A DNA stretch of 64,000 bases, taken from the NCBI RefSeq assembly GCF_900143565.1, contig NZ_FREX01000002.1:434001-498000 (forward strand), given 5' to 3'. Of this stretch, positions 25,287-34,111 are shown piece by piece. Each line of letters starts with the position of its first letter. The stretch's first letter is position 1. The notes under the pieces are model-generated. The model was given only the letters and a program-made list of their open reading frames with translations. It was not told the DNA's origin and did not search any database. This stretch comes from Pseudovibrio sp. Alg231-02. Its GTDB lineage: Bacteria; Pseudomonadota; Alphaproteobacteria; Rhizobiales; Stappiaceae. A program made the position numbers and the translations under genes.

Positions 25287-26096
25287 GTGGTGACCGGGGA
25301 TTCTACTAGTAAAAAATACAGAAGCTTGTTTTTGTCTGATGTGCATCTGGGCACACGCGGATGTCAGGCTGATCTCTTACTGGACTTTTTGAAGCAAAAC
25401 GACGCTGACACGGTTTATCTTGTCGGCGACATTATTGATGGCTGGCGGCTGAAACGGTCCTGGTATTGGCCTCAACTGCATAATGATGTGGTGCAGAAGC
25501 TCTTGCGCAAAGGCCGCAAAGGGGCACGGATCGTTTACATTCCCGGCAATCATGATGAGTTCCTGCGGGATTTCTTCGGCATCCACTTTGGGGGTGTCGA
25601 GGTTGTTGATCAAGTCATTCATGAAGGGGCCAATGGCAAGAGGTATCTTGTCATTCACGGTGACCAGTTTGATGTGGTGGTGCGCCATGCAAAGTGGTTG
25701 GCCTTCTTTGGTGACTGGGCTTATGTGAGTGCGCTCAATCTCAATACAGTGCTGAATTATTGCCGCCGTAAGCTGGGGCTGACCTACTGGAGCCTTTCTG
25801 CGTGGGCGAAGCTGAAGGTAAAGAACGCCGTCAACTTCATTGGCAAGTTTGAGGAAACACTGGTCTCAGAAGCGCAGCGTCAGAAGGTGGATGGGGTGAT
25901 CTGCGGTCATATCCATCATGCGGCTGATCATGAGACCAACGGCATCCATTACATCAATACTGGTGATTGGGTGGAGAGTTGCACTGCCGTTGCCGAGAAC
26001 TTTGATGGAACGTTTGAGGTTATTCATTGGGGCGATGGCAAACGAGGCGAGAGTGAGCCTACCAGCGAGAGTTCTGACGGACGGGTGGCGGCATGA
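25287..26096 (+). CDS. LpxH-like UDP-2,3-diacylglucosamine diphosphatase/metallophosphoesterase
   Basis: A 269-residue calcineurin-like phosphoesterase. All metal motifs are visible: SDVHLG (D and H), VGDIIDGW, GNHDE, IHGDQFD and the final GHIHHA. This subfamily resembles LpxH, which removes UMP from UDP-diacylglucosamine in lipid A synthesis; in many alphaproteobacteria LpxI does that job, so another substrate is possible. The start is GTG at 25287 with CCGGAGG about 6 bases before. Its stop overlaps the ATG of the following glycosyltransferase by 4 bases, so the two are translated together and probably act on the same envelope lipid. Confidence 0.9.
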   Translation: MVTGDSTSKKYRSLFLSDVHLGTRGCQADLLLDFLKQNDADTVYLVGDIIDGWRLKRSWYWPQLHNDVVQKLLRKGRKGARIVYIPGNHDEFLRDFFGIHFGGVEVVDQVIHEGANGKRYLVIHGDQFDVVVRHAKWLAFFGDWAYVSALNLNTVLNYCRRKLGLTYWSLSAWAKLKVKNAVNFIGKFEETLVSEAQRQKVDGVICGHIHHAADHETNGIHYINTGDWVESCTAVAENFDGTFEVIHWGDGKRGESEPTSESSDGRVAA

Positions 26097-27172
26097 GCTC
26101 GATCCTGATTGTCACCGATGCGTGGAAGCCTCAGATCAACGGCGTTGTGCGGACGCTGGAGCGACTTTCAGTTGAACTGCGCTCTATGGGTATTCGGGTT
26201 GAGTTTCTGACACCGCAATCGTTCCATAGCATTCCGATGCCGTCTTATGGCGAGATCCGGCTGAGCCTGACACTTCCACATATCGTGCGTGGGTTTATTG
26301 AGAAGTACGACTGCGATCATCTGCATATCGCGACCGAAGGACCGTTGGGCCTTATGGCAAGGCAGGTGGCAAAGCGAGACGGGCATGTCTTCACCACCAG
26401 CTATCACACGCGCTTTCCTGAGTATTTGCAAGCACGTTATCCGGTTCCGCTGTCCTTCAGCTATTCCTGGCTGCGCCGTTTTCATAACAGCGGGCAGGGG
26501 TGCATGGTTGCGACGAGTACATTGGAAGCTGACTTGCGTGTGCGTGGGTTTGACAATCTGCTGCGATGGTCGCGCGGGGTGGATCATCAGCGGTTCCGGC
26601 CAATGCGGACCAGCCTGCTGGATCATCTGCCGGGGCCGCGGTTTTTATATGTGGGACGTGTGGCGGTTGAGAAGAACATCGAGGCATTTTTGCAGCTTAA
26701 CTTGCCGGGAACCAAGGTGGTTGTTGGTGGTGGTCCGCAGTTGGAAGAGCTCAAGGTTGCTTATCCGGAGGTGTTGTTTACCGGGCCTGTCGTCGGTGAT
26801 GAGCTGATTGAGTATTATGCAAACTCGGATGTATTTGTGTTTCCGAGCCAGACCGACACATTTGGCAATGTGCTGCTGGAAGCCCTTGCTTGCGGGACGC
26901 CGGTGGCGGCCTTTCCTGTGATGGGGCCGATTGATGTGATTGGCAACAGTGGGGCAGGTGTACTGAAGAATGATCTTCAGGCGGCAGCACTGGAAGCGCT
27001 GGAGGTTTCGCGGGATCATTGCCGGGATGTTGCCCTGCGATTTACGTGGCGGGCAAGTGCCGAGCAGTTTCTGGCTAATGCTGAATATGCCTATGATCCT
27101 GCATTTACTGCAGGATTCCGGCAGGACCTGTATGCGGGCAAAGGCTCTGTTGGAAATCACCTGAATGGTTGA
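26093..27172 (+). CDS. Glycosyltransferase family 4/1 protein
   Basis: A 359-residue GT-B glycosyltransferase. The N-terminal domain opens ILIVTDAWKPQINGVVRTLE, the pattern of lipid or mannosyl glycosyltransferases of the MgtA/SqdX kind. The C-terminal domain has FLYVGRVAVEKNIEAFL, a GGGPQLEEL loop and the E-x7-E type segment FPSQTDTFGNVLLEALACGTPV. It overlaps the upstream phosphoesterase gene by 4 bases (ATGA). The pairing suggests glycolipid synthesis at the inner membrane, for example a non-phosphorus lipid under phosphate limitation; acceptor and donor are not known. Confidence 0.9.
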   Translation: MSSILIVTDAWKPQINGVVRTLERLSVELRSMGIRVEFLTPQSFHSIPMPSYGEIRLSLTLPHIVRGFIEKYDCDHLHIATEGPLGLMARQVAKRDGHVFTTSYHTRFPEYLQARYPVPLSFSYSWLRRFHNSGQGCMVATSTLEADLRVRGFDNLLRWSRGVDHQRFRPMRTSLLDHLPGPRFLYVGRVAVEKNIEAFLQLNLPGTKVVVGGGPQLEELKVAYPEVLFTGPVVGDELIEYYANSDVFVFPSQTDTFGNVLLEALACGTPVAAFPVMGPIDVIGNSGAGVLKNDLQAAALEALEVSRDHCRDVALRFTWRASAEQFLANAEYAYDPAFTAGFRQDLYAGKGSVGNHLNG

Positions 27173-27263
27173 GTGGATCTCCTTGAGCTGTGATCAGAAT
27201 ATCTGAAACCCTCGTAGATTTGCGTGCTATACAGGGCGGCATATTGCTGTTGCCGAGGTTCTT

Positions 27264-28283
27264 ATGGTTTTAGATGTTTCCAGTCCAGTCGAACTCACTT
27301 TTTCCGAAATTGAAAAAGCAAGAACAAGGCTACAAGGCTATGCCAGCCTGACACCGCTTCTGAACTTTCCGGTGTTGGATGAGCAGGTGAATGGCCGTGT
27401 CTTTATTAAAGCCGAAAATCTGCAGCGCACCGGGTCTTTCAAGTTTCGAGGCGCGTTCAATCGCCTTTCTCTGATCTCGCAGGAACAGCGACCCGCTGGT
27501 GTGGTTGCGTGTTCTTCCGGCAACCATGCGCAGGGCGTTGCAGCTGCTGCGAAGATCCTTGGTTTTCCGGCGGTGATTGTGATGCCTGAGGATGCGCCTC
27601 AGCTGAAGATCCAGCGGACGAAAGCGCTGGGGGCGGAGGTTGTGCTTTACGATCGTGAGAGCGAGGACCGTGAGGCGATTGCCCGTGGTCTTTGTGAGGA
27701 GCGCGGTGCGACGTTCATTCATCCTTACAATGACAGTGGTGTGATTGTGGGACAGGGTACGACCGGGCTTGAAATTGCAGAGCAATGTGAGGTTCTGGGT
27801 GTCACGCCTGATGTGTTGATCAGCTGTACAGGTGGCGGTGGTCTGACCAGCGGTATTGCACTGGCGCTGGAAACGAGTCTGCCTGAGTGTCAGATTTACA
27901 CGGCAGAGCCTGCTGGTTTTGATGATTATGCGCGCTCACTTGAAGCTGGGACACGTGTTCGCAATGCTGCTCTGGGTGGTTCTGTGTGCGATGCGGTGCT
28001 GACTGAGATGCCGGGGGACAAAGGCTTTTCAGTATTGAGCAGGCGTCAGGCAAAAGGTCTGCGTGTCACAGATGACGAGGCGATGAAAGCGGTTGCCTTT
28101 GCTTATTTTGAACTGAAGCTGGTTGTTGAACCGGGTGCAGCTGTTGCTTTGGCTTCTGTGTTGTCTGGCAAGATTGACATTTCCGGGAAGACGGCAGTGA
28201 TCACGATCTCCGGTGGCAATGTGGATCCTGCTGTCTTCGAGAAGGCATTGAAGCAGTACTCTGCAGAGAAAACACCTGCATAA
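27264..28283 (+). CDS. Threonine/serine dehydratase, PLP-dependent
   Basis: A 339-residue fold type II PLP enzyme of the threonine dehydratase (TdcB/IlvA catalytic domain) or serine racemase type. The PLP lysine lies in RTGSFKFRGAFNRL, the SSGNHAQGVA loop binds the carboxylate, and the Gly-rich phosphate cradle is SCTGGGGLTSGIA. It lacks the C-terminal ACT regulatory domain of biosynthetic IlvA, so it is the short, catabolic-type form. It would deaminate threonine or serine to 2-oxo acids. It starts at ATG 27264 after a GAGG-like site and is monocistronic with a terminator behind. Confidence 0.92.
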   Translation: MVLDVSSPVELTFSEIEKARTRLQGYASLTPLLNFPVLDEQVNGRVFIKAENLQRTGSFKFRGAFNRLSLISQEQRPAGVVACSSGNHAQGVAAAAKILGFPAVIVMPEDAPQLKIQRTKALGAEVVLYDRESEDREAIARGLCEERGATFIHPYNDSGVIVGQGTTGLEIAEQCEVLGVTPDVLISCTGGGGLTSGIALALETSLPECQIYTAEPAGFDDYARSLEAGTRVRNAALGGSVCDAVLTEMPGDKGFSVLSRRQAKGLRVTDDEAMKAVAFAYFELKLVVEPGAAVALASVLSGKIDISGKTAVITISGGNVDPAVFEKALKQYSAEKTPA

Positions 28284-28284
28284 G

Positions 28285-28323
28285 AAAAAAGCCGTTTGCG
28301 CTGAAAAGGAGGCAAACGGCTTT
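28285..28323. terminator. Bidirectional terminator
   Basis: GCCGTTTGC (28291-28299) and GCAAACGGC (28312-28320), preceded by AAAAAA and followed by TTT, between the converging dehydratase and CheZ genes. Confidence 0.88.
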
Positions 28324-28347
28324 CGAAATTCTGGTTTTCTGTCTCAA

Positions 28348-29457
28348 TCACGAGAAGAGTGCGAGGCGCTCACCTGTTGAGAGGTGATGGAGCGGGTCGG
28401 AATTGCTGCCTCTTGGGGAGGTGAGCGGAGGAGACTGCCCCTCGATTTCGATTGGTGCATCGTCCTGCTCTGTCGCGGTGTCCGTCTCGACTGGCGTATC
28501 GTCGTTTGTGACGATGAGGTCGTCGTCCTCGATCAACGCGACCTGAGGCGTTTCAACAGCGTTCAGCTCGTCTTCCACATCATCAAGCTCAAAGATTTCA
28601 GCAGGTTCCTCGGCAGGCTCTTCTGCTTTGTCCTCTTCCTGAGGGGCTGCTTCTGCTCGTGTTTCAGCAGCAAACTGAACGACGTTTTCGTTCAGTGCTT
28701 CTTCGGTCGAGGCAGGTGTTGTGTCAAACATTGCATCGATGTCTGCCTGATCAACGCCTGCACCATCCATTTGCGGGCCGTTGAGCAAGTGGGCGTCCGG
28801 GCGCTTGTCGATGTGACGATCATCTTCATCACGTGGCTCATCTAAATTGATTTCCGGGCGATCTTCATCAGCCAAGTTTACACCCCAGATGCGGATCATC
28901 TTGGAGATGCGGCCTTCAAGGTAATGAAGGGCCTTTACCACTTTGTTGATGCGCTGCCCTGTCAGATCCTGGAAGGAACACGCCATCAGAATTTCCATGG
29001 CCATTTCTTCAATGGCATCACATGGGGCATCTTCTGCGCCGGACGCACGGAGCTTGTCCACCAAATCCTGAATAGCTTCGGAGGACTCCAAAATGACCTG
29101 TGTTGCGCTTTCTGTGGATGTGACGATTGCATCTAGCTCGTCAGAAGCGGCTGAAAAGCGATTATTGTCGGCATTTTCCAGCTTGATCTTTGAGATTTCG
29201 TCCTTCGTTCGCTCAATTGCCTCATACATTTCATAGGTGTGCAGGCGATATGTTTCCATCTCAGATGGCAGTTCGCGCTCAACCAATGTTTTTTCAAGTC
29301 GTCGAACAGCTTCCAGAAGGTCTGCTGTTTCGGCGGATCTGTTTAGTGTGAGGTGATCATGAAGGAAAGCACGGCCTCTATCAGTCTCAGAGAGTGCGCT
29401 TTTGATGGCATCAAATTCCTCGGGGCTCAAAAGGACCTTTCGGTTGTTGCCAGCCAT
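28348..29457 (-). CDS. cheZ: Chemotaxis protein phosphatase CheZ-like
   Basis: A 369-residue CheZ-type protein that would dephosphorylate CheY-P at the flagellar motor or receptor array. The long helical N-terminal half ends in CSFQDLTGQRINKV, where D164 and Q168 keep the D-x3-Q spacing of the catalytic pair of enterobacterial CheZ (D143, Q147). A central acidic, low-complexity region rich in Glu, Asp and Ala (about 200-340) is much longer than in enterobacteria. A QADIDAMFD segment near 238 resembles the CheY-binding peptide but lies internally. The start at 29457 is chosen because AAGGAG lies 7 bases upstream. No other che gene is adjacent. Confidence 0.85.
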   Translation of the reverse strand: MAGNNRKVLLSPEEFDAIKSALSETDRGRAFLHDHLTLNRSAETADLLEAVRRLEKTLVERELPSEMETYRLHTYEMYEAIERTKDEISKIKLENADNNRFSAASDELDAIVTSTESATQVILESSEAIQDLVDKLRASGAEDAPCDAIEEMAMEILMACSFQDLTGQRINKVVKALHYLEGRISKMIRIWGVNLADEDRPEINLDEPRDEDDRHIDKRPDAHLLNGPQMDGAGVDQADIDAMFDTTPASTEEALNENVVQFAAETRAEAAPQEEDKAEEPAEEPAEIFELDDVEDELNAVETPQVALIEDDDLIVTNDDTPVETDTATEQDDAPIEIEGQSPPLTSPRGSNSDPLHHLSTGERLALFS

Positions 29458-29629
29458 AAGTGGCTCCTTCATAACTAACTAAGATAATACTACAAGTTTA
29501 TATAACAGATTCTACGGCTAATAATTGGTTTACATTGATTTGGATAGTCCCTATTAGCACAAGTGATAGGAGTATCCCTTCCCATCCACTTCCTCGGGTA
29601 CTCTCCACCCCCATTTGTAGTGTTTTCCA

Positions 29630-30808
29630 ATGACTATGCCCAGAAGAACTTCCTCATTAGGGAAAGCCAGTAACCTATTCTGGATTGCAACAGGCGTGAG
29701 TGGTTTGTTTGCAGCGTTTAATTTCGCAAACGCTTTCTTTCTTGCGTACTTTCCGCTTTTTTTGGAGGATATTAGCTTTACACCTGTGCAGATCGCATTG
29801 GTGATTGCCTTGCCAAATATCGTCCGCATCTTTGCAACTCCGTTGATGACGAGCATTTCGGATCGTGCAGGGCGCAGGCGTCATTCCATGGCGCTGTTCA
29901 GTGTTATTGCGCTGATCTCCTTTTGGGTTCTGATCTACTCCAGTGACTATTGGACTGTCATTGGACTGGTTGTTTTCCTCTCCATTTTTTACACGCCTAT
30001 TCAGCCGCTGCAGGATGCATATGCCTATGAAACTGTGAGCACTCTTGGCCTGAATTACGGGCCGATGCGATCATGGGGATCGATTGCGTTTGTGGTCGCG
30101 ACGCTGATTGGTGGTTGGTATCTGACATTTGGTGAGCCTGCTGAACTGCTTTTCCTGACTGTGGGTAGTCTGGGTTTGCTGGCGCTGCTTGCTGTGCTGC
30201 TGCCGGGCATGCCTTCAGAAAGTCGAAGCTCAAGCAAAGAAAGTGTTTGGGCCGCCGAAGAATTGCGCGATCCGCAGTTCCTGCTTGTGGTTTTGTCTGG
30301 TGGTTTGCTGCTGGGTAGCTTCTCTGCGCTTTATGCGTTCGCCAGCATCTTCTGGCTGTCTGTGGGTATTAGCGATGCGATGGTTGGCGGATTGTGGGCG
30401 ATCGGTACTCTGGCAGAAATTGGGATTTTTGTTTGGGGCTCCTTCTTCATGCGTCACCTGGGAGCCTGGGGGTTGATGGTCACCGGCGGTGTTGCGAGTA
30501 TCATCCGCTGGATGCTGTTCCCCTATGCAACAGAAACGTGGTCCGCTGTTTTGCTGCAGCTGTTGCATGCCGGTAGCTTTGGCATGGTGTTTCTGGGCAT
30601 GGTTGCCTACACGTCCAAACTGGTATCAAGCAAACGCCTTGGCACGGCTCAGGGGCTGACACAAACAGCTTTTGGTGTGGTGATGGGCGTGAGCGGTATT
30701 GCCAGCGGCTGGCTCTATGCGATTGAACAAGCCTATGCCTTCTATCTGATGGCGGGGATCTGCTGTGTCGGTGTGCTGACGCTTATGCTGGTGACCAAAC
30801 GCGTTTAA
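29630..30808 (+). CDS. MFS transporter (HcaT/nucleoside-symporter-like)
   Basis: A 392-residue, twelve-segment major facilitator with the MFS_1-like (3-phenylpropionate transporter HcaT) layout: FWIATGVSGLFAAFNFANAF at the N-terminus and the loop RIFATPLMTSISDRAGRRR between segments 2 and 3. Substrate unknown. Two Met codons (29630, 29636) are possible starts; neither has a clear ribosome site. It is divergent from cheZ and converges with dgcA across a terminator. Confidence 0.9.
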   Translation: MTMPRRTSSLGKASNLFWIATGVSGLFAAFNFANAFFLAYFPLFLEDISFTPVQIALVIALPNIVRIFATPLMTSISDRAGRRRHSMALFSVIALISFWVLIYSSDYWTVIGLVVFLSIFYTPIQPLQDAYAYETVSTLGLNYGPMRSWGSIAFVVATLIGGWYLTFGEPAELLFLTVGSLGLLALLAVLLPGMPSESRSSSKESVWAAEELRDPQFLLVVLSGGLLLGSFSALYAFASIFWLSVGISDAMVGGLWAIGTLAEIGIFVWGSFFMRHLGAWGLMVTGGVASIIRWMLFPYATETWSAVLLQLLHAGSFGMVFLGMVAYTSKLVSSKRLGTAQGLTQTAFGVVMGVSGIASGWLYAIEQAYAFYLMAGICCVGVLTLMLVTKRV

Positions 30809-30810
30809 AA

Positions 30811-30846
30811 AACAAGGCGGCCTCGATTTGAGAGCCGCCTTTTTTA
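30811..30846 (+). terminator. Rho-independent terminator
   Basis: AAGGCGGC (30814-30821) and GCCGCCTT (30834-30841) with a T-run to 30846, directly after the MFS stop codon. Confidence 0.9.
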
Positions 30847-30855
30847 TGCTTGTGA

Positions 30856-31839
30856 TTAGCCCCAAAGTTGCGGGGACGGCGGGTGCATCAGGCTGCCTTC
30901 AAACTGGATTGCGTGCTCGCGATCCTTAGCAAGCAGCAGTGGTCCGTCCAGATCAACAAACTCTGCGTTTTGCGCCAGCAGCATGGCAGGGGCCATGGCG
31001 AGAGATGTGGCGAGCATGCAGCCAACCATAATGACATAGTCCATCTCTTCTGCTTTGCGCAGCAGCTTCAGCCCTTCAGTGAGACCGCCGGTTTTATCGA
31101 TCTTGATGTTGATGGCTGAGTAGCGATTGCGCAGGCTTTCCAGATCTGCAGAGGTGTGGAGGCTTTCATCTGCACAAATCGGGATGAGGTGCTCTACTTC
31201 CGCCAGAATACCATCTTTGCCCGCTGGCAAAGGTTGTTCCACCAGCCCAACACCTGCCTGCTGACAAGCTTTGATGTTGGCTTCCAGATTATCTTCTGAC
31301 CAGCCTTCGTTGGCATCTACAATGAGCTTGCTGTTTGGGGCTGCCTGTCTGACGGCAGCGATGCGTTCAACATCGCCATCGCCTGCCAGTTTGACTTTGA
31401 GGAGAGGGCGGCTGGCCGCTTTTGCAGCGTCTGTCGCCATCTTCTCCGGTGTACCGACGGAGATGGTGTAGGCGGTTTCCAGAATGCGCTGGGACTTGAT
31501 GCCCACCAGTTCAGCTACAGTGGAGCTCTGGCGTTTGGCCGTCAGGTCCCAAAGGGCGCAGTCCACCGCGTTGCGGGCTGCACCTGCGGGCATAAGGCTT
31601 TGCAGCTCTTCGATGGAAATACCGGCTTCAATAGCTCCACGCACCGCTTCGATTTGAGCGGTGACGCTCTCGACGCTTTCGCCGTAACGCGGGTAAGGAA
31701 CACACTCACCGCGGCCTGTGTGACCGTCCTGTGTGAGTGTGGCGGTGAGGACGTTTACTTCCGTGCGTGAACCGCGGGCAATGGTAAAGCTTCCCGCAAT
31801 TGGGAATGTTTCAGCTTCAATAGACAGGCGACAGGTCAA
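30856..31839 (-). CDS. dgcA: N-acetyl-D-glutamate racemase DgcA / dipeptide epimerase family
   Basis: A 327-residue enolase-superfamily enzyme related to L-Ala-D/L-Glu epimerase. Visible residues are the KVK acid/base motif (K148, K150), metal ligands D175 (VDAN), E201 (EQPLP) and D224 (ADES), and the opposite lysines in NIKIDKTGG (K246, K249). Paired with DgcN it is expected to racemise N-acetyl-D-glutamate to the L form. The start is a TTG at 31839 that overlaps the dgcN stop by 3 bases (TTGA), implying coupled translation. A murein-dipeptide epimerase role is the alternative, but the DgcN partner favours D-glutamate catabolism. Confidence 0.88.
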   Translation of the reverse strand: MTCRLSIEAETFPIAGSFTIARGSRTEVNVLTATLTQDGHTGRGECVPYPRYGESVESVTAQIEAVRGAIEAGISIEELQSLMPAGAARNAVDCALWDLTAKRQSSTVAELVGIKSQRILETAYTISVGTPEKMATDAAKAASRPLLKVKLAGDGDVERIAAVRQAAPNSKLIVDANEGWSEDNLEANIKACQQAGVGLVEQPLPAGKDGILAEVEHLIPICADESLHTSADLESLRNRYSAINIKIDKTGGLTEGLKLLRKAEEMDYVIMVGCMLATSLAMAPAMLLAQNAEFVDLDGPLLLAKDREHAIQFEGSLMHPPSPQLWG

Positions 31840-32849
31840 ACCAGTTTAAACTCCGCGCAAATATGATCAATGATTGGATCGGTCCCAAAGCGGACAGGAT
31901 CAGTTGCGGGCAGTTTATGCGCTTCCCCCAGCTCTTCAATCAAGCTTTTTGCATGATTTTCAGAAAGCATCATGGTGTTGATGGCTAAGCCGACACAGCG
32001 GATGTCCAGATTGGTAAGGCTGCCCAGTTGTATTGTCAGGTCAATGACGTCTTGAATGGATGGAATGGGTGCTGACACACCGCGCATGGTGGAGCGGGTT
32101 GGCTCATGGCAGACTACAAAAGCGTCTGGTTGTGAGCCATGGAGCAGGCCGAGCGAAACCCCGGCGAAAGACGGGTGATGCAGGGCTCCCTGACCTTCAA
32201 TCACATCCCAGTGGTTGTCTTTGGTGGCCGGGCTGATGTGTTCTGCCGCACCTGAGATGAAGTCCGAGACGACAGAGTCGATGGCAACTCCGCGTTCGGC
32301 AATGAGGATGCCTGTCTGGCCGGTTGCACAAAAGTCAGAGCTGATGTTGCGGTCAGCCAGTCCTTTTTGCAGAGCGAGTGCGCTGTATTTCTTGCCAACG
32401 GAGCAGTCGGTGCCAACGGTCAGCAAACGCTTGCCGGAGCGCTTTTCGCCTTTGCCAGTTGGGAACGTGAGGTCCGTAAAGCGCAGGTCGTGAAGCTTGC
32501 GCTTGTTCTTAGCTGCAGCCTTGGCAATGGCTGGGATGCTTGCCAGCTCGATATGCAGGCCTGCTGCGATGTCGAGGCCATGGTTGAGAGCGTCGACAAT
32601 GGTTGCAATCCAGTGATCTGGCAGGACGCCACCGGCATTTACGCAGCCGATGACCATAGTCTTTGCACCTGCCTCGGTGGCATCAGCAAGACTCATTTCT
32701 GACAGGGTCGTGTGGGCTTTGCAGCCCGGGAGTGTAATTTGGCCAAGGCACCACTCTGGTCGCCAATCAAGTACGCCATGGGCAGTTTTTGCTGCCAGCT
32801 CGTCTTTTACGTCCCCAAGAAATAATAGATATGGCTTAGAAATAGACAT
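31836..32849 (-). CDS. dgcN: D-glutamate N-acetyltransferase DgcN (DUF1611 family)
   Basis: From the ATG at 32849, about 337 residues. It is a DUF1611 family protein with an N-terminal Rossmann-like part (YLLFLGDVKDELAAKTAHGV) and a P-loop GTDCSVGKKYSAL (Walker A at about 146-154), followed by EGQGALHHPSFAG. In marine bacteria DgcN is reported to acetylate D-glutamate ahead of racemisation by DgcA; this pair has the same order and overlap. The open frame runs 16 residues further upstream, but homology-like sequence begins at MSISKPYLLF and GGAA lies before it. It is divergent from the mla-like operon, with about 100 bases between. Confidence 0.87.
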   Translation of the reverse strand: MSISKPYLLFLGDVKDELAAKTAHGVLDWRPEWCLGQITLPGCKAHTTLSEMSLADATEAGAKTMVIGCVNAGGVLPDHWIATIVDALNHGLDIAAGLHIELASIPAIAKAAAKNKRKLHDLRFTDLTFPTGKGEKRSGKRLLTVGTDCSVGKKYSALALQKGLADRNISSDFCATGQTGILIAERGVAIDSVVSDFISGAAEHISPATKDNHWDVIEGQGALHHPSFAGVSLGLLHGSQPDAFVVCHEPTRSTMRGVSAPIPSIQDVIDLTIQLGSLTNLDIRCVGLAINTMMLSENHAKSLIEELGEAHKLPATDPVRFGTDPIIDHICAEFKLV

Positions 32850-32957
32850 AATTTTTTCCGTTGTACTTGTGGCTGAATGAGGATTACTAGACGACACACT
32901 ACAGAAACCTGTATAGGATCAATAGGATTTTTGGATTATAGGGCGCAGGGTCCCGTG

Positions 32958-34106
32958 ATGAAGCTGACTGATAAAATGGATGCGCCAGACCTGGTAACTG
33001 CTGAAGACGGGGCGTTACTTTTGCTTACGGCTTCCGGTGCCTGGGGTATCCGGCAGGGATCTACTTGCGAAAAACTCATCAATCAAGCCGCGTCCAGACT
33101 GCGCCATTCCGTAATTCGCGTGGATTTAAAGGCGGTTAGTTTTCTCGATACGGCTGGTGCCTGGTTGCTGCAACGGTTCCAAATGGAGCAAGCCGAACAG
33201 GGGCGAGAGGTTAAGTTCATCTATGAGGATGAACGTTTTGACATCCTGCTGAAGGAAGTTGACCGGCAAGACGTCGACAATCCCACCGAAGAACACTCTG
33301 GTAACTCTTTCGTCAATTATTTGGAAGCCGTGGGCGAGGCGACACGCCAGCTGGGCCGTGATACGCGCGATATTCTGGCCATGCTGGGTGGCCTGACCGC
33401 GACAATCACCGCCGCTGCGACGCATCCAAGCCGGTTGAGGCCTATTTCCATCGGCGTTCAGTTTCAGCGCTCCTGCATGGGGGCGGTTCCGATTGTGTGC
33501 CTGATGAGCTTTCTGATTGGCGGAATTATCGCGCAGCAGGGCGGGTTTTATCTGAAGCAGTTTGGCGCTGAGATCTTTGTGGTGGATCTCTCCGGCATTC
33601 TGGTTCTGCGCGAGATTGGCGTTATTCTGACAGCCATTATGGTGGCTGGACGATCCGGTTCTGCTTACACGGCAGAGCTTGGGTCCATGAAGATGCAGGA
33701 AGAGATTGATGCGCTTCAGGTGACCGGTCTGCGGGTGACCGAAGTGCTGATCTTGCCGCGTTTGGTAGCGCTGATGATTGCGCTTCCGATCCTCGTGTTT
33801 CTGGCGAACATCGCGGCGTTGTTCGGGGCGGGGCTGACCTGTTGGTGGTATCTTGGCATTGTGCCTCATTCCTTCATTGCACAACTGCAGGCGGCTGTTA
33901 CTGTTGACACATTGATGGTTGGTATTGTCAAAGCGCCGTTTATGGCCCTGATCATCGGGCTTATCGCGTGTATGGAAGGTATGAAAGTTGAGGGCTCTTC
34001 AGAGTCCCTTGGACGTCATACGACTGTTTCTGTTGTGAAAGCTATATTTATGGTCATCGTGGTGGATGGAGTTTTTGCTGTGTTCTTCGCGTCTATCGGG
34101 TTTTAA
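32958..34106 (+). CDS. MlaE-family ABC permease with N-terminal STAS domain
   Basis: About 382 residues from the ATG at 32958; the frame is open further upstream to 32877. Residues up to about 105 form a STAS-like domain (HSVIRVDLKAVSFLDTAGAW), then come an inter-domain helix and five to six membrane segments of the MlaE permease fold (FLIGGIIAQQGG; REIGVILTAIMVAGRSGSAY; GIVKAPFMALIIGLIACMEG). It is the membrane core of an Mla/Pqi-like lipid transporter with the next three genes. STAS-MlaE fusions are usual in alphaproteobacteria, where the STAS part replaces a separate MlaB. Confidence 0.93.
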   Translation: MKLTDKMDAPDLVTAEDGALLLLTASGAWGIRQGSTCEKLINQAASRLRHSVIRVDLKAVSFLDTAGAWLLQRFQMEQAEQGREVKFIYEDERFDILLKEVDRQDVDNPTEEHSGNSFVNYLEAVGEATRQLGRDTRDILAMLGGLTATITAAATHPSRLRPISIGVQFQRSCMGAVPIVCLMSFLIGGIIAQQGGFYLKQFGAEIFVVDLSGILVLREIGVILTAIMVAGRSGSAYTAELGSMKMQEEIDALQVTGLRVTEVLILPRLVALMIALPILVFLANIAALFGAGLTCWWYLGIVPHSFIAQLQAAVTVDTLMVGIVKAPFMALIIGLIACMEGMKVEGSSESLGRHTTVSVVKAIFMVIVVDGVFAVFFASIGF

Positions 34107-34111
34107 CCAGT

